This document shows positions 1 through 6,752 of a stretch of 6,853 bases of DNA, piece after piece. Numbering within the stretch: the first letter of the stretch is position 1; the number at the start of each line of letters is the position of its first letter. The stretch spans positions 1-6,853 of the forward strand of contig CAZODZ010000076.1 in the NCBI GenBank assembly GCA_964578745.1. The letters run 5' to 3'. The notes under the pieces are model-generated. The model was not told the DNA's origin. It saw only the letters and a program-made list of their open reading frames with translations, and searched no databases. The translations under genes and the position numbers were made by a program. The DNA comes from SKVJ01 sp964578745 (lineage in GTDB: Bacteria > Chloroflexota > Dehalococcoidia > GIF9 > AB-539-J10).

Positions 1-1724
1 ACTAGTCCGCTTGAGGTTGTAGTCCCCTTGGCCATGGCAGCGCCGCGGCGGAACACGGCGAGTGCCTGTTCTGCCGTGTCGAAATGCTCCAAGACGGGAC
101 AGTCGGCATCCAGGTTCTCGTAGTTGTTTGCGTACAGCAGCATGTCCAAGGGGTGGCCACGGAGCACGTTCTCTAGCGTCGTTACGGGTACTATAACGCG
201 TGCATTGATCTTCTGCGGGCTCATGATAATAGCGCGGTCCATCTGCTGGAATACATACCCTTGCTGCAGATCGTCCAGCCTTATGAATGCGCCGATCTCA
301 GTACCGTACGCGAGCACCTGGCCGTCTGAGTTCACCTCAAGAGAGCCCATGTCATCCGCGACAATCTCAAGCTCACGTATGTGCTCGCTGCCGAGCATGC
401 GGAACGCCTCCAGTAACTCCGACTTCCCTGTGGCCGTGTCGCCTATCATCAGTATGTTTGCACTCACGCCGTTCTTTAGCGAGATGCGTGTCATCGCTCC
501 GTGATAGGGCATGCGACCACGCTTCATCACCGCAATATTGTGCAGTGTGAGAATCATCTTCTTCAGATATCCAAAATAGCCGAATCTGTCCTCACCTGGT
601 ATGGCTCCGACCAGCAGGCCGTCCTTCTGGTCGTCGTAGAACACGGTCGGCAGTTCGCCGTATCGCTGCATGTGGTCGGCGGGCGCGCCATAGATGCAAA
701 TCGCCTCCGGCTTACGCTGTATTTGCCGGTCATCTGCAAGCTCGAAGAGGTTTGCTAATGAACATCCCAGGCTCATGAAGCGCTGGTGGAAGTAGACAAA
801 CACCAGCACGGGACCTACCTGGGCAGGGAAACAGAGCCACTCGTCCGTGTTCACTTCCATGTTGGACACAGGGTTCTCCGCCACCTTTTGGAACTCCCCG
901 GTCCTCTTGTTCATTGGTGGATCGATGATGAGAGGAGGCGCGATCCAGACTTGGCGGATCATCGGTATCCCGCCGAGCGCTGACAGGTAGGCATTGGGAA
1001 GTGTGCTTTCCTTCCGCAGCGCTATGAGACCGACCGTGGCTCCGGCGTGCACCTGCCTATATATTCTTGGGTGGTCACCGGTGATGTTCTCGCAGATGTC
1101 GCGGTAGACGGCGCGGATGACATGCGTGAGGTTCTCAACAGTCGCGTTGAAGGAGCGGTACGGCCGTCTGTCGAAACTGCTCGGTCCCGGTTCCGTGTGA
1201 AGTATGAGGTAGCGGTCGTGCGAGCGCCAGAAGTTGTACAGGTCCTCGACAAACGCATGAAGTTCCAGTCGGCCCTCTTTGTCATCCAGCCATGTCCACT
1301 GCGGAAACTGTGCGACAACTCTGTTGATGGGCTCATTGGCTAGGGTCTTCAGCAGGCGGACGACATTCGTCCATCGGTCGTGTCCTGCAGAGTCCGAGAC
1401 GAACGGCGCAATAAGCCGCGATCCACGTTCAGACAGGTGGTCGCAGTAGGCAACGACCACGCATTTGAATGTGTTGCTCCTGAGCAGTTCGGGCGTGTCG
1501 TGGCAGACCTCGCCGACTGCGTGGAGGACTATTTGTCGCTGTCCAAAATCGCATCTTGTCAGCACCGGTGACTCCTTGACAGGATTGGTATCTTCACAAT
1601 AGAGAAGGCTGGAGCCTTTCCCACGGGCCCCGGCCTTGGTGTGGCCATCCCCCGCGAAGAATGTTACGCGAGTTGGCTTGTGGTCTCCAAATCGGGATTG
1701 AACATGCAGGTGCTCCTTTGGCAT
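1..1724 (-). CDS. PEPCK/HPr-kinase-like nucleotide-binding protein, C-terminus cut by window edge
   Basis: The minus strand is open without a stop from the TGA at 1736-1734 to the left edge, giving about 574 codons from ATG 1724. The N-terminal part has a conserved-looking block, GDGHTKAGARGKG (about residues 25-37). The C-terminal part has a P-loop GDTATGKSE (about 428-436, bases 417-443), a Walker-B-like VADDMGSL with Asp-Asp at about 457-458, and LLYANNYEN at about 529-537. P-loop GxxxxGKS plus a following DD is the pattern of the PEP carboxykinase / HprK superfamily. I believe relatives are annotated as PEP carboxykinase or as a large PEPCK-like DUF family, but I cannot verify this. PEPCK converts oxaloacetate plus nucleotide to PEP; that this protein does so is inference. 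ATG 1724 has no ribosome site. A strong AAAGGAG at 1719-1713 instead serves ATG 1705, which lies in another frame and stops after 13 codons, so a base may be missing near 1668. The coding frame is certain; the exact start and the reaction are not. Confidence 0.85.
   Translation of the reverse strand, partial: MPKEHLHVQSRFGDHKPTRVTFFAGDGHTKAGARGKGSSLLYCEDTNPVKESPVLTRCDFGQRQIVLHAVGEVCHDTPELLRSNTFKCVVVAYCDHLSERGSRLIAPFVSDSAGHDRWTNVVRLLKTLANEPINRVVAQFPQWTWLDDKEGRLELHAFVEDLYNFWRSHDRYLILHTEPGPSSFDRRPYRSFNATVENLTHVIRAVYRDICENITGDHPRIYRQVHAGATVGLIALRKESTLPNAYLSALGGIPMIRQVWIAPPLIIDPPMNKRTGEFQKVAENPVSNMEVNTDEWLCFPAQVGPVLVFVYFHQRFMSLGCSLANLFELADDRQIQRKPEAICIYGAPADHMQRYGELPTVFYDDQKDGLLVGAIPGEDRFGYFGYLKKMILTLHNIAVMKRGRMPYHGAMTRISLKNGVSANILMIGDTATGKSELLEAFRMLGSEHIRELEIVADDMGSLEVNSDGQVLAYGTEIGAFIRLDDLQQGYVFQQMDRAIIMSPQKINARVIVPVTTLENVLRGHPLDMLLYANNYENLDADCPVLEHFDTAEQALAVFRRGAAMAKGTTTSSGL
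1713..1719 (-). promoter_or_regulatory. Ribosome binding site AAAGGAG pointing to an out-of-frame ATG
   Basis: Read on the minus strand, AAAGGAG lies seven bases before ATG 1705-1703. This is ideal spacing, better than anything before ATG 1724. The frame it opens reads MFNPDLETTSQLA and then TAA at 1666-1664, directly beside the conserved VTFFAGDG of the long frame. One extra base near 1668 would join the two as MFNPDLETTSQLA-VTFFAGDG. This is probably the true initiation region of the PEPCK-like gene. Confidence 0.6.
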
Positions 1725-1850
1725 CCAGGCCGGTCAGATTGACGCGCCGCCCCTGTCTGCCGGGGTACACAGCAATGACGTAAGGCCCAGCGGAGTACTG
1801 CTCCCTCTTGATGGCGGTGAGCCATGGTCGGATAACCAAGTGAGCGCACG

Positions 1851-1877
1851 GCGGTGACCACCGCTGTATTGCAGCGG
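1851..1877. repeat. Two overlapping small inverted repeats
   Basis: GCGGTG-AC-CACCGC (1851-1864) and CCGCTG-TATTG-CAGCGG (1861-1877) share CCGC at 1861-1864, so the two hairpins would be mutually exclusive. They lie about 130-150 bp upstream of the PEPCK-like start on the minus strand. A regulatory role (operator or leader structure) is possible, but nothing else supports it. Confidence 0.35.
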
Positions 1878-2148
1878 CCGCAGAATATGGAAGGTAATGT
1901 CAACCGGCACCACACGGCGAATATCGCAGATGTGATGCGGAGTGCTCAGTACCTTGTTGTCCTGCTGGGACCATCGATGAGGTGGCACTCCTCTGCGCCA
2001 ACACGATCGGTGAACGACTGCTACACAAAGGGCATGCCATCAGTACATACGGCCCGATATACGGTGGACCAACCGGTTCTCATGTGGTGCCCTGTACGCC
2101 GCTGTGGCAGTCTCATTGTTGTGGTTGAGCCCCGACTTTCTGAGGGCT

Positions 2149-2160
2149 ACACAATTGTGT
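2149..2160. repeat. Perfect 12-bp palindrome abutting the decarboxylase stop
   Basis: ACACAATTGTGT is a perfect palindrome ending one base before the decarboxylase TGA (2163-2161). A second weak hairpin (AGCCC...GGGCT, about 2129-2149) follows on the minus strand without a T-tract. Together they might weakly aid termination or bind a protein; neither is a classic terminator. Confidence 0.4.
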
Positions 2161-3513
2161 TCATCTGGAGACAGGGTGGAGTGCGTTGCTGAGAATCATC
2201 CAGATACGATCCATCCAGTCTGCATGCTCTGGCTTCATCAGGCAGGAGCGCAGGCATGTGACCGTTTGATCCGTGAACTCCACGTCGGTCCAGATATCGC
2301 GGAGCATCGCGGAAGGGTATGAAAACAGGGCCAGGTGCAGGTCGTTGGTCGCCGTTTGGTCGAAAAGCTGCTTGCTTGCAGTTGAAATGCTCCTCGATGA
2401 AGCTCCTGAGGCTGCGAAGATGACGATGTCCAGTTCTGGTTCGAACATCGTCAGGAAGCGCGGATCATTCTCCAGTCTGCCATGCAGGTCGACTGCTGCC
2501 TGCCGGCACTTCGCGAGGCCGCGTGCAAACTCACCATCTCTCGTCATCGGCAGCATCTGCTGCGTTGCCCATAGGGCGACCGCAGATGCGCCGGCTCGCG
2601 AACACTCAAGGCTGATCTCCCCCAGGTGCAGTTCTGACGACGTGAAATAGGTGTAGGGCGAGTCGTGTTTGTAGAACACGCCGACGGCGGGGTCCTTGAA
2701 CAGCACGCAACCGCAACCGTATGGCTGCAGGCCATGCTTGTGCGGGTCGATGACGAGGGAATCAACCTCGCTGAGTCTGCGGTAAGACTCGGCGGTCTCC
2801 ACTGGAAGATTGTCGACCAGAACAAAGTAGCCGCCGTAGGCCGCATCTGCATGCAGTCTGAAGCCGTATTTCTCCCGCAGGTCCAGTAGTGCGGGAAGTG
2901 GATCGACTGCACCTGCGCCGGTTGTCCCAACAGTTGCGACGACTGTGCCCACGTCACCCTTTTTCAGCCTGTCCTCAAGGGCGTTTGGGTCCATGCGCGC
3001 CTGCCTGTCACAGGGGATGGCCTCGAACTCGAGCTTGAGAACGTCCGAGATCCTACTATGTGTGTAGTGTGCCTGTTCTGATGCGACCACTTTCTTGCCC
3101 GGATTCAGCTTACCGGATACGAACAGCGCCTCCAGATTAGCCATCGTGCCGCCGCTGGTAAGATGCCCCAGGTGAGTATCCCACCCGAACATGCGGGCTA
3201 TCTCTGCAACGGCCTCTTTCTCCATTCGGGAACTGGCCCTGCCACCGTCGAGAGCGTGATTGTTAGGGTTCACCCACATGGCGAGCATGTAGGCTATTCT
3301 CGCGACAGGATGTGGTGGCTTGAGCATCTGGCCCGCGTACTGGGGATGGAAGTACGGATAGTTGTCCTGCATCCGGGTGGCGACTTGAAGCAGCACGCTC
3401 TGGAGCCGCTCACCGTCGTACTCGGCCGACACATCCGGCAACGTCGCGAACCCTTCCTCCATCCTCTCGATGGCTTCCTCGAGAATACTCAGACTGTGCT
3501 TCTCCAGCTTCAT
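2161..3513 (-). CDS. Group II pyridoxal-phosphate-dependent amino acid decarboxylase
   Basis: This 450-residue protein belongs to the PLP fold-type I group II decarboxylases (aromatic amino acid / tyrosine / glutamate decarboxylase relatives), which remove the alpha-carboxyl group to give an amine and CO2, normally as cytosolic dimers. Visible family marks are TSGGTMANLEAL (119-130, phosphate binding), EQAHYTHS with the PLP-stacking His149, VGTTGAG (195-201), HADAAYGG (221-228) with Asp223 that should contact the pyridine nitrogen, and DPHKHG with Lys259 as the Schiff-base lysine. Length is normal for the compact bacterial/archaeal members. The frame is open up to 3810, but ATG 3513 has GAGGGGAG seven bases upstream and opens on a typical N-terminal helix, so I take it as the start. 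No lesion is seen. The substrate cannot be told from sequence alone; nothing nearby (transporter, antiporter) suggests an acid-resistance pair. Confidence 0.93.
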   Translation of the reverse strand: MKLEKHSLSILEEAIERMEEGFATLPDVSAEYDGERLQSVLLQVATRMQDNYPYFHPQYAGQMLKPPHPVARIAYMLAMWVNPNNHALDGGRASSRMEKEAVAEIARMFGWDTHLGHLTSGGTMANLEALFVSGKLNPGKKVVASEQAHYTHSRISDVLKLEFEAIPCDRQARMDPNALEDRLKKGDVGTVVATVGTTGAGAVDPLPALLDLREKYGFRLHADAAYGGYFVLVDNLPVETAESYRRLSEVDSLVIDPHKHGLQPYGCGCVLFKDPAVGVFYKHDSPYTYFTSSELHLGEISLECSRAGASAVALWATQQMLPMTRDGEFARGLAKCRQAAVDLHGRLENDPRFLTMFEPELDIVIFAASGASSRSISTASKQLFDQTATNDLHLALFSYPSAMLRDIWTDVEFTDQTVTCLRSCLMKPEHADWMDRIWMILSNALHPVSR

Positions 3514-3520
3514 TGCAGGG

Positions 3521-3528
3521 CTCCCCTC
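3521..3528 (-). promoter_or_regulatory. Ribosome binding site fixing the decarboxylase start
   Basis: GAGGGGAG on the minus strand lies seven bases before ATG 3513. It decides between this start and the longer open frame reaching 3810, whose upstream ATGs (for example the MRQAH one) lack such a site. Confidence 0.8.
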
Positions 3529-3553
3529 GGACAGGTTCAATAATCGCCAGTTT

Positions 3554-3559
3554 AGTATA
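3554..3559 (-). promoter_or_regulatory. Candidate -10 box for the decarboxylase
   Basis: TATACT on the minus strand lies 40 bases before the start codon, which would give a leader of roughly 30 bases including the ribosome site. The -35 region 17 bases further out is poor (CGCTTC-like), so either an activator or a different sigma factor would be needed. Prediction only. Confidence 0.35.
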
Positions 3560-3633
3560 GCAGTGACCACGTTATAGAAGCGCCGCTCCTGGATGTGTGC
3601 CTGACGCATTGTGATGCGCGCGGGCTCGCCGCG

Positions 3634-3639
3634 TATAAA
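3634..3639 (+). promoter_or_regulatory. Candidate -10 box for the alpha-2-macroglobulin gene
   Basis: TATAAA lies 53 bases before ATG 3693. A loose -35 match, TTGTGA at 3609-3614, is 19 bases upstream, which is long. The element sits between the two divergent genes, where a promoter is expected. Confidence 0.3.
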
Positions 3640-3692
3640 CAACTGTAGCCTCCGGGGGCCGGGCCGGACACTTCTGTCATGTGAGGAGGACG

Positions 3693-4559
3693 ATGAAATG
3701 TTCATGGCTGCATGGATTGACCGCTCTGGTTTTGGTAGCGCTGGCCCTGCCGTTCTCGAAGGGGTGCCAGACACTTCACGCTGCGGAGGGCTATGTCGTA
3801 TGTGTGCCACGTACGTTGCACAGTAATTCCACGGTGATTGTCTCCTTCAAGCTGTATGACAGTGAAGGTCCGTGACCGTGTGGAAGTGGCCCTCCAGAAG
3901 ACGGGTGCAACTGTTGCGAACGCCTCTGCCATCGTTGATGGCAATGGCAGGGTTGAGCTTGACATGCCGGACCTGGACGAAGGTGGCTACACGGTGGTGG
4001 TCAATGGCACCGGGTTCGAGGAACGCGCTGGCGTGCGTATAGAGAATCCCCATATTGTCTTTCTCGAGACTGACAAGCCAATCTACAAGCCTGGCTAGAC
4101 CATTCACATCCGCGTGATGACATTCGACTCGCAGCTGCTTCCTTTCAAGGAAGAGGTGACGGTCGAGTGCCTTGATGCAAAAGGCATCAAGGTATTCCGC
4201 ACCCAAGTTGAAACAGATGAGTACGGTATGGTGCCTGTTGACCTGCCGCTAGACCGCCGGTGCCTGCCGAAGCAGGTATGGTAGTCATGGATATCTCCAT
4301 CCCAACCGGTTTCACTGCGGTCTCCGAGTCGCTGGAAGAAGCGGTTGAGGAGAATGACCGGCTCAAGAGGTGTGAAATCGCTGGACGCAAAGTCATCTTC
4401 TACATCGAGAATTTGCAGCAAGGGGAGAGCTTGTCGCTTGAGTTCCAGGCGCAGGCCATGTATCCGGTCAAAGCGAAAGCGGTGGCGTCACGGGCATATG
4501 TTTACTACAGCCCTGATGTGAACGACGAGACGCTTGGACTCGAAGTCACCGTGGCATGA
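3693..4559 (+). pseudogene. Alpha-2-macroglobulin remnant: N-terminal domains fused to the C-terminal domain by internal deletion
   Basis: Bacterial alpha-2-macroglobulins are large (about 1500-1900 residue) envelope proteins that trap proteases with a bait region and usually a thioester. Here GAGGAGG (3683-3689) precedes ATG 3693 and a signal peptide (basic start, hydrophobic ALVLVALALPF, likely cut after HAA). MG1-like sequence follows (YVVCVPRTLHSNSTVIVSFKL). One extra base at about 3873 then causes TGA; the family sequence resumes one frame over (DRVEVALQKTG) and runs to the MG2 signature ETDKPIYKPG. There TAG at 4096-4098 replaces the usual Gln of YKPGQT. The frame continues (TIHIRVMTFDSQLLPF...) to about 4250, then jumps frame into a C-terminal receptor-binding-like domain (GMVVMDISIPTGF ... 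SRAYVYYSPD), ending at 4559. The bait, thioester and complement-like domains, over 1000 residues, are absent. It cannot be functional. Family assignment rests on both ends matching known family motifs. Confidence 0.88.
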
Positions 4560-4572
4560 GAAGGAGTTCGCC

Positions 4573-4600
4573 GGGCGGGTCGATACCGGCCCGCTCTTCT
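4573..4600 (+). terminator. Probable rho-independent terminator after the alpha-2-macroglobulin remnant
   Basis: A GC-rich stem of seven pairs (4575-4581 with 4588-4594, one G-T pair), extendable to nine, has a six-base loop and is followed by TCTTCTTC. It lies 13 bases after the TGA of the remnant. The tail is only partly T, so efficiency is uncertain. If real, it separates the remnant from the M48 gene, which would then need its own promoter. Confidence 0.5.
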
Positions 4601-4625
4601 TCAAGTGTGTATACTTCTGAGACTT

Positions 4626-5255
4626 ATGACCTGGCAGGACATCATCAAGCTGCACCTCGCGGGCTCCCATAGCGATACGCATGAGACTGTGGTGCTGCCG
4701 CCGTCGCACCTGCCTGAGGGTCTCTCTGCCCTCGCGGAGCGAATGGGCGTGATACTCGATGCCGATGGACCAATGGAGCTTGCGCCTTCCTGGTTGGGCG
4801 CCCGCGCCCTTCCGTCTCTGCTTGCAGGTCATGGGAACCGCATCCGCCTCGGTGGCGTGCTCGCCCGGAGGCTGAGTCCTGCTGCGTTGGATGCGGTAAT
4901 GGCCCACGAGCTGGCACACTTGAAGTGTCGACACTGGGAGCTGCTCCTCCTCGGGTCGATGCTGGCCACTCTCGCTGGGATGGCTGTTGGCCTGGCGCTC
5001 GAAGGTCCAATGGCCGTTCGTCTGGTTCTTGGGGGACTCGTGCCGCTGCTGGCAGCTGCCGGACTTAGCTGGGTTGCTGAATACGAAGCTGACCGTGTCG
5101 CTGCTCAGTATGTGGGTTACGATGCTGTGGTTGCGATGCTTGGTGAGCTGCGCGACTCTGGCTTCCGCAGGCATGCGGAATTCACGCACCCGCCTGATGT
5201 CCGCCGCCTCAAGCGTCTCATTGCGACTCGCCTGCGCATCCGCCGCGACTCCTAG
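4626..5255 (+). CDS. Small membrane M48-family zinc metallopeptidase (HtpX/Ste24-like)
   Basis: The 209-residue product has the zinc motif HELAH (His94, Glu95, His98) and the downstream EYEAD (Glu152 as third ligand, Asp156), the M48 signature. Between and after them is hydrophobic sequence (about 106-150) that makes one or two membrane spans, and the C-terminal FTHPPDVRRLKRL matches the usual THPP-x-x-x-R end of the family. M48 proteins degrade misfolded membrane proteins or process lipidated peptides. This one lacks the N-terminal membrane hairpin of HtpX and is shorter (about 290 is usual), so it is a minimal variant whose substrate is unknown. ATG 4626 is chosen because it opens on a plausible helix; a GTG at 4605 in the same frame is the alternative, and neither has a clear ribosome site. 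It ends in TAG at the expected family end. The gene appears intact, downstream of the dead alpha-2-macroglobulin and just before the IS. Confidence 0.88.
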   Translation: MTWQDIIKLHLAGSHSDTHETVVLPPSHLPEGLSALAERMGVILDADGPMELAPSWLGARALPSLLAGHGNRIRLGGVLARRLSPAALDAVMAHELAHLKCRHWELLLLGSMLATLAGMAVGLALEGPMAVRLVLGGLVPLLAAAGLSWVAEYEADRVAAQYVGYDAVVAMLGELRDSGFRRHAEFTHPPDVRRLKRLIATRLRIRRDS

Positions 5256-5373
5256 CCCTTGTTGTCCAGTTCTGTGCTGGCCTCCCTCAATGGTTAGCTG
5301 TGACCCCTGGGTTCTACGTCAAGAATGTGATGCTCTTCATGTAGCGATGGACCAGGCAATTCCGCCCTAGTTG

Positions 5374-5394
5374 CTGTCCAGCGATGATGTCTGC
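5374..5394 (-). repeat. Left inverted end block of the IS
   Basis: On the minus strand this block (GCAGACATCATCG...) matches the right end block with 17/21 identities. A second related motif, GGACATTTTC (5415-5406), lies 24 bases inward and overlaps the last transposase codons. Repeated motifs of this kind are probably transposase binding sites. Confidence 0.65.
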
Positions 5395-5402
5395 TTAAGC
5401 GG

Positions 5403-6722
5403 TCAGAAAATGTCCTCCCTGTTCGCTGTGGTTTGAAGAGTGTGGCGCCATGGGTGGCCTGGTGCCGGCTTATGTCGTTCGGTTGTTGGAGGAGCATGTG
5501 CAGCTCGGGCATGGCAGCGGCTTCCACTTGTGGCTTGCTGCGTTCTCTCAAGGTATCAGCCTCCAGTGGTGCTGTGGTGGTGCTGAGACGCATGCCGTTG
5601 TGATAGACAGCAACACTGATATTCATGCGTTCGTGGGCCTCGACCGAGGGGTCTTGCGTAGCTTGTCCTGCCGTGTGAGGGGAGTATCTGCAGGCGGCAT
5701 CCCTTGAACTGTACCACGTTGTCACATCCAACCGTGCACATGTGCTTGAGACGGCAGACAGTCGCAAGGTCGAGACCTGGCTCAATGGGGCGATATGCAC
5801 TGCCGGGTTCTGCTGCCGACAGCACGAATCTGCGGTCGTAGCGCGGCAGGAACCGCTGCAGCACTGCCTCGGTATCATCCAGCGTCCTTGCGTCTGCCAG
5901 CCGCAATTCGCTCCCCAGCCTGTCCTGTGGAGAATGTGTGCCAGAGGCGCTCTATGCGGCCGTTGGTCTCGGGTGAGTCCGCCGCGATCGACGTGATGCC
6001 GAGCTCTTCAAGCGCCTGCCCGACCTGTGTCAGTGACTGCTCCCCTACCAGTTGCCCTGCTATCGACTCTGTCTCCTTCTCCGGTGATACGAAGATCATA
6101 TGTTTGTGTTTGTCGTGGTACAGAGCCACTGGAATCCCCTTCGTTCCCACTACCTGCCGCCGCATGGTGAAGTACCCCTAGATGTCCTCCTCCTTCCAGA
6201 AGACCGCACAGGGCACGTGATTCGTTGCGTCATCGATGGCGCCCACCAGGCACAATCGGTAGACCTCTTCCGTCCAGCCAGTCATGTGGACCGCCGTCCA
6301 CCTGCGCAGCAACCTCTCCCTGGCTTCCTTCCCCGCCTGCTGCGATGCTTCGCTGCCCTCGGCGTCCGTGGAGTCCGTATCCCCGTGAGCAGCAGCACTC
6401 TGCGCATCGTCGACCGCGGCGGGTAGATCTGCTGCTCCTCCTCAAGCAGTTCCGCCGGATGCTGCTGGTTTTCCCCTGCATACCGCCCCCAGGTCAACGC
6501 CACTACTCGTAGCGCCACCTCCTCCTCAACCGCATTGTATGGCCTTCTCCCCCGTTCCCGCGTGCCAGGCCCTGTGCTCCCTCACGGGCGGTACGCCCTG
6601 CGCAGCCGCCGCACCTGCCGCAGTGACAACGCCATCATCTCCGCTGCCTCCTCCATCCTCACTCTCCCCAGCTCGTTCAGTATCAGCAATCGTCTCTGTT
6701 CCTTCCGGTTCAACGTCAGCAT
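5403..6722 (-). pseudogene. DDE transposase of the ISNCY/IS1202-like family, multiply disrupted
   Basis: Read across frames the protein is recognisable from end to end. It has an N-terminal helix-turn-helix (MLTLNRKEQRRLLILNELG ... LSLRQVRRLRRAYRP), then KHRSRRGRKP, and a DDE catalytic core: VDGGPHDWLDGRG (first Asp), LVGAIDDATN, ALYHDKHK (second Asp) and SPETNGRIERLW (Glu). After the core come ELRLADARTL, RFLPRYDRRF, EPGSAYRPIEPGLDL, RLQILPS and a C-terminal GHPWRHTL ... EDIF with TGA at 5405-5403. Lesions are TGA at 6584-6582 (for Arg), frameshifts near 6315, 6250, 5930, 5650 and 5455, and TAG at 6180-6178 (expected Gln). All three catalytic residues survive. The start is ATG 6722; the frame extends upstream with a VRTQEM-like sequence whose possible start codon reads GTC, so the true start may also be lost. 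Confidence 0.85.
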
Positions 6723-6731
6723 CTCCTGTGT

Positions 6732-6752
6732 GCGGACATTATCGTTGAACAG
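6732..6752 (+). repeat. Right inverted end block of the IS with tandem copies
   Basis: GCGGACATTATCG... is followed 25 bases out by GCGGACAGAATC (6757-6768), an imperfect direct copy. A further GCGACATTACCATG-like stretch occurs at 6838-6851. The first block ends ten bases before the transposase ATG, so it also overlaps the place where the transposase promoter or ribosome site would be. Confidence 0.65.

Larger units (their letters stand above)
1725..2160. other. Intergenic region without a convincing gene
   Basis: This 436 bp stretch separates the decarboxylase stop from the PEPCK-like start. Short open frames exist on both strands, but none is long, has a ribosome site or resembles a family I know. 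One plus-strand run, about 1961-2125, reads like protein (AGTIDEVALLCANTIGERLL...) but has no start and ends at a TGA. It could be a gene remnant or chance. The region must contain the promoter of the PEPCK-like gene. A minus-strand TTGACA at about 1901-1896 is present, but no good -10 box lies at 16-18 bases from it. Confidence 0.5.

Noticed and set aside
124..1571. Several plus-strand open frames
   Set aside because: They lie opposite the continuous minus-strand PEPCK-like frame, which has recognisable motifs; the plus frames have none.
3514..3810. N-terminal extension of the decarboxylase up to 3810
   Set aside because: It would run through the promoter, is low-complexity Ser/Pro/Arg sequence and lacks a ribosome site, while ATG 3513 has an excellent one.
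3838..4098. Separate 86-residue plus-strand gene
   Set aside because: It is the frame-shifted middle part of the alpha-2-macroglobulin remnant, not an independent gene.
4488..5189. 233-codon minus-strand open frame
   Set aside because: It is antisense to the M48 peptidase, has no family features and no start signals; it is a shadow of a high-GC gene.
5294..6165. Three separate small hypothetical proteins on the minus strand
   Set aside because: Read together across frames they give consecutive pieces of one ISNCY-like transposase.
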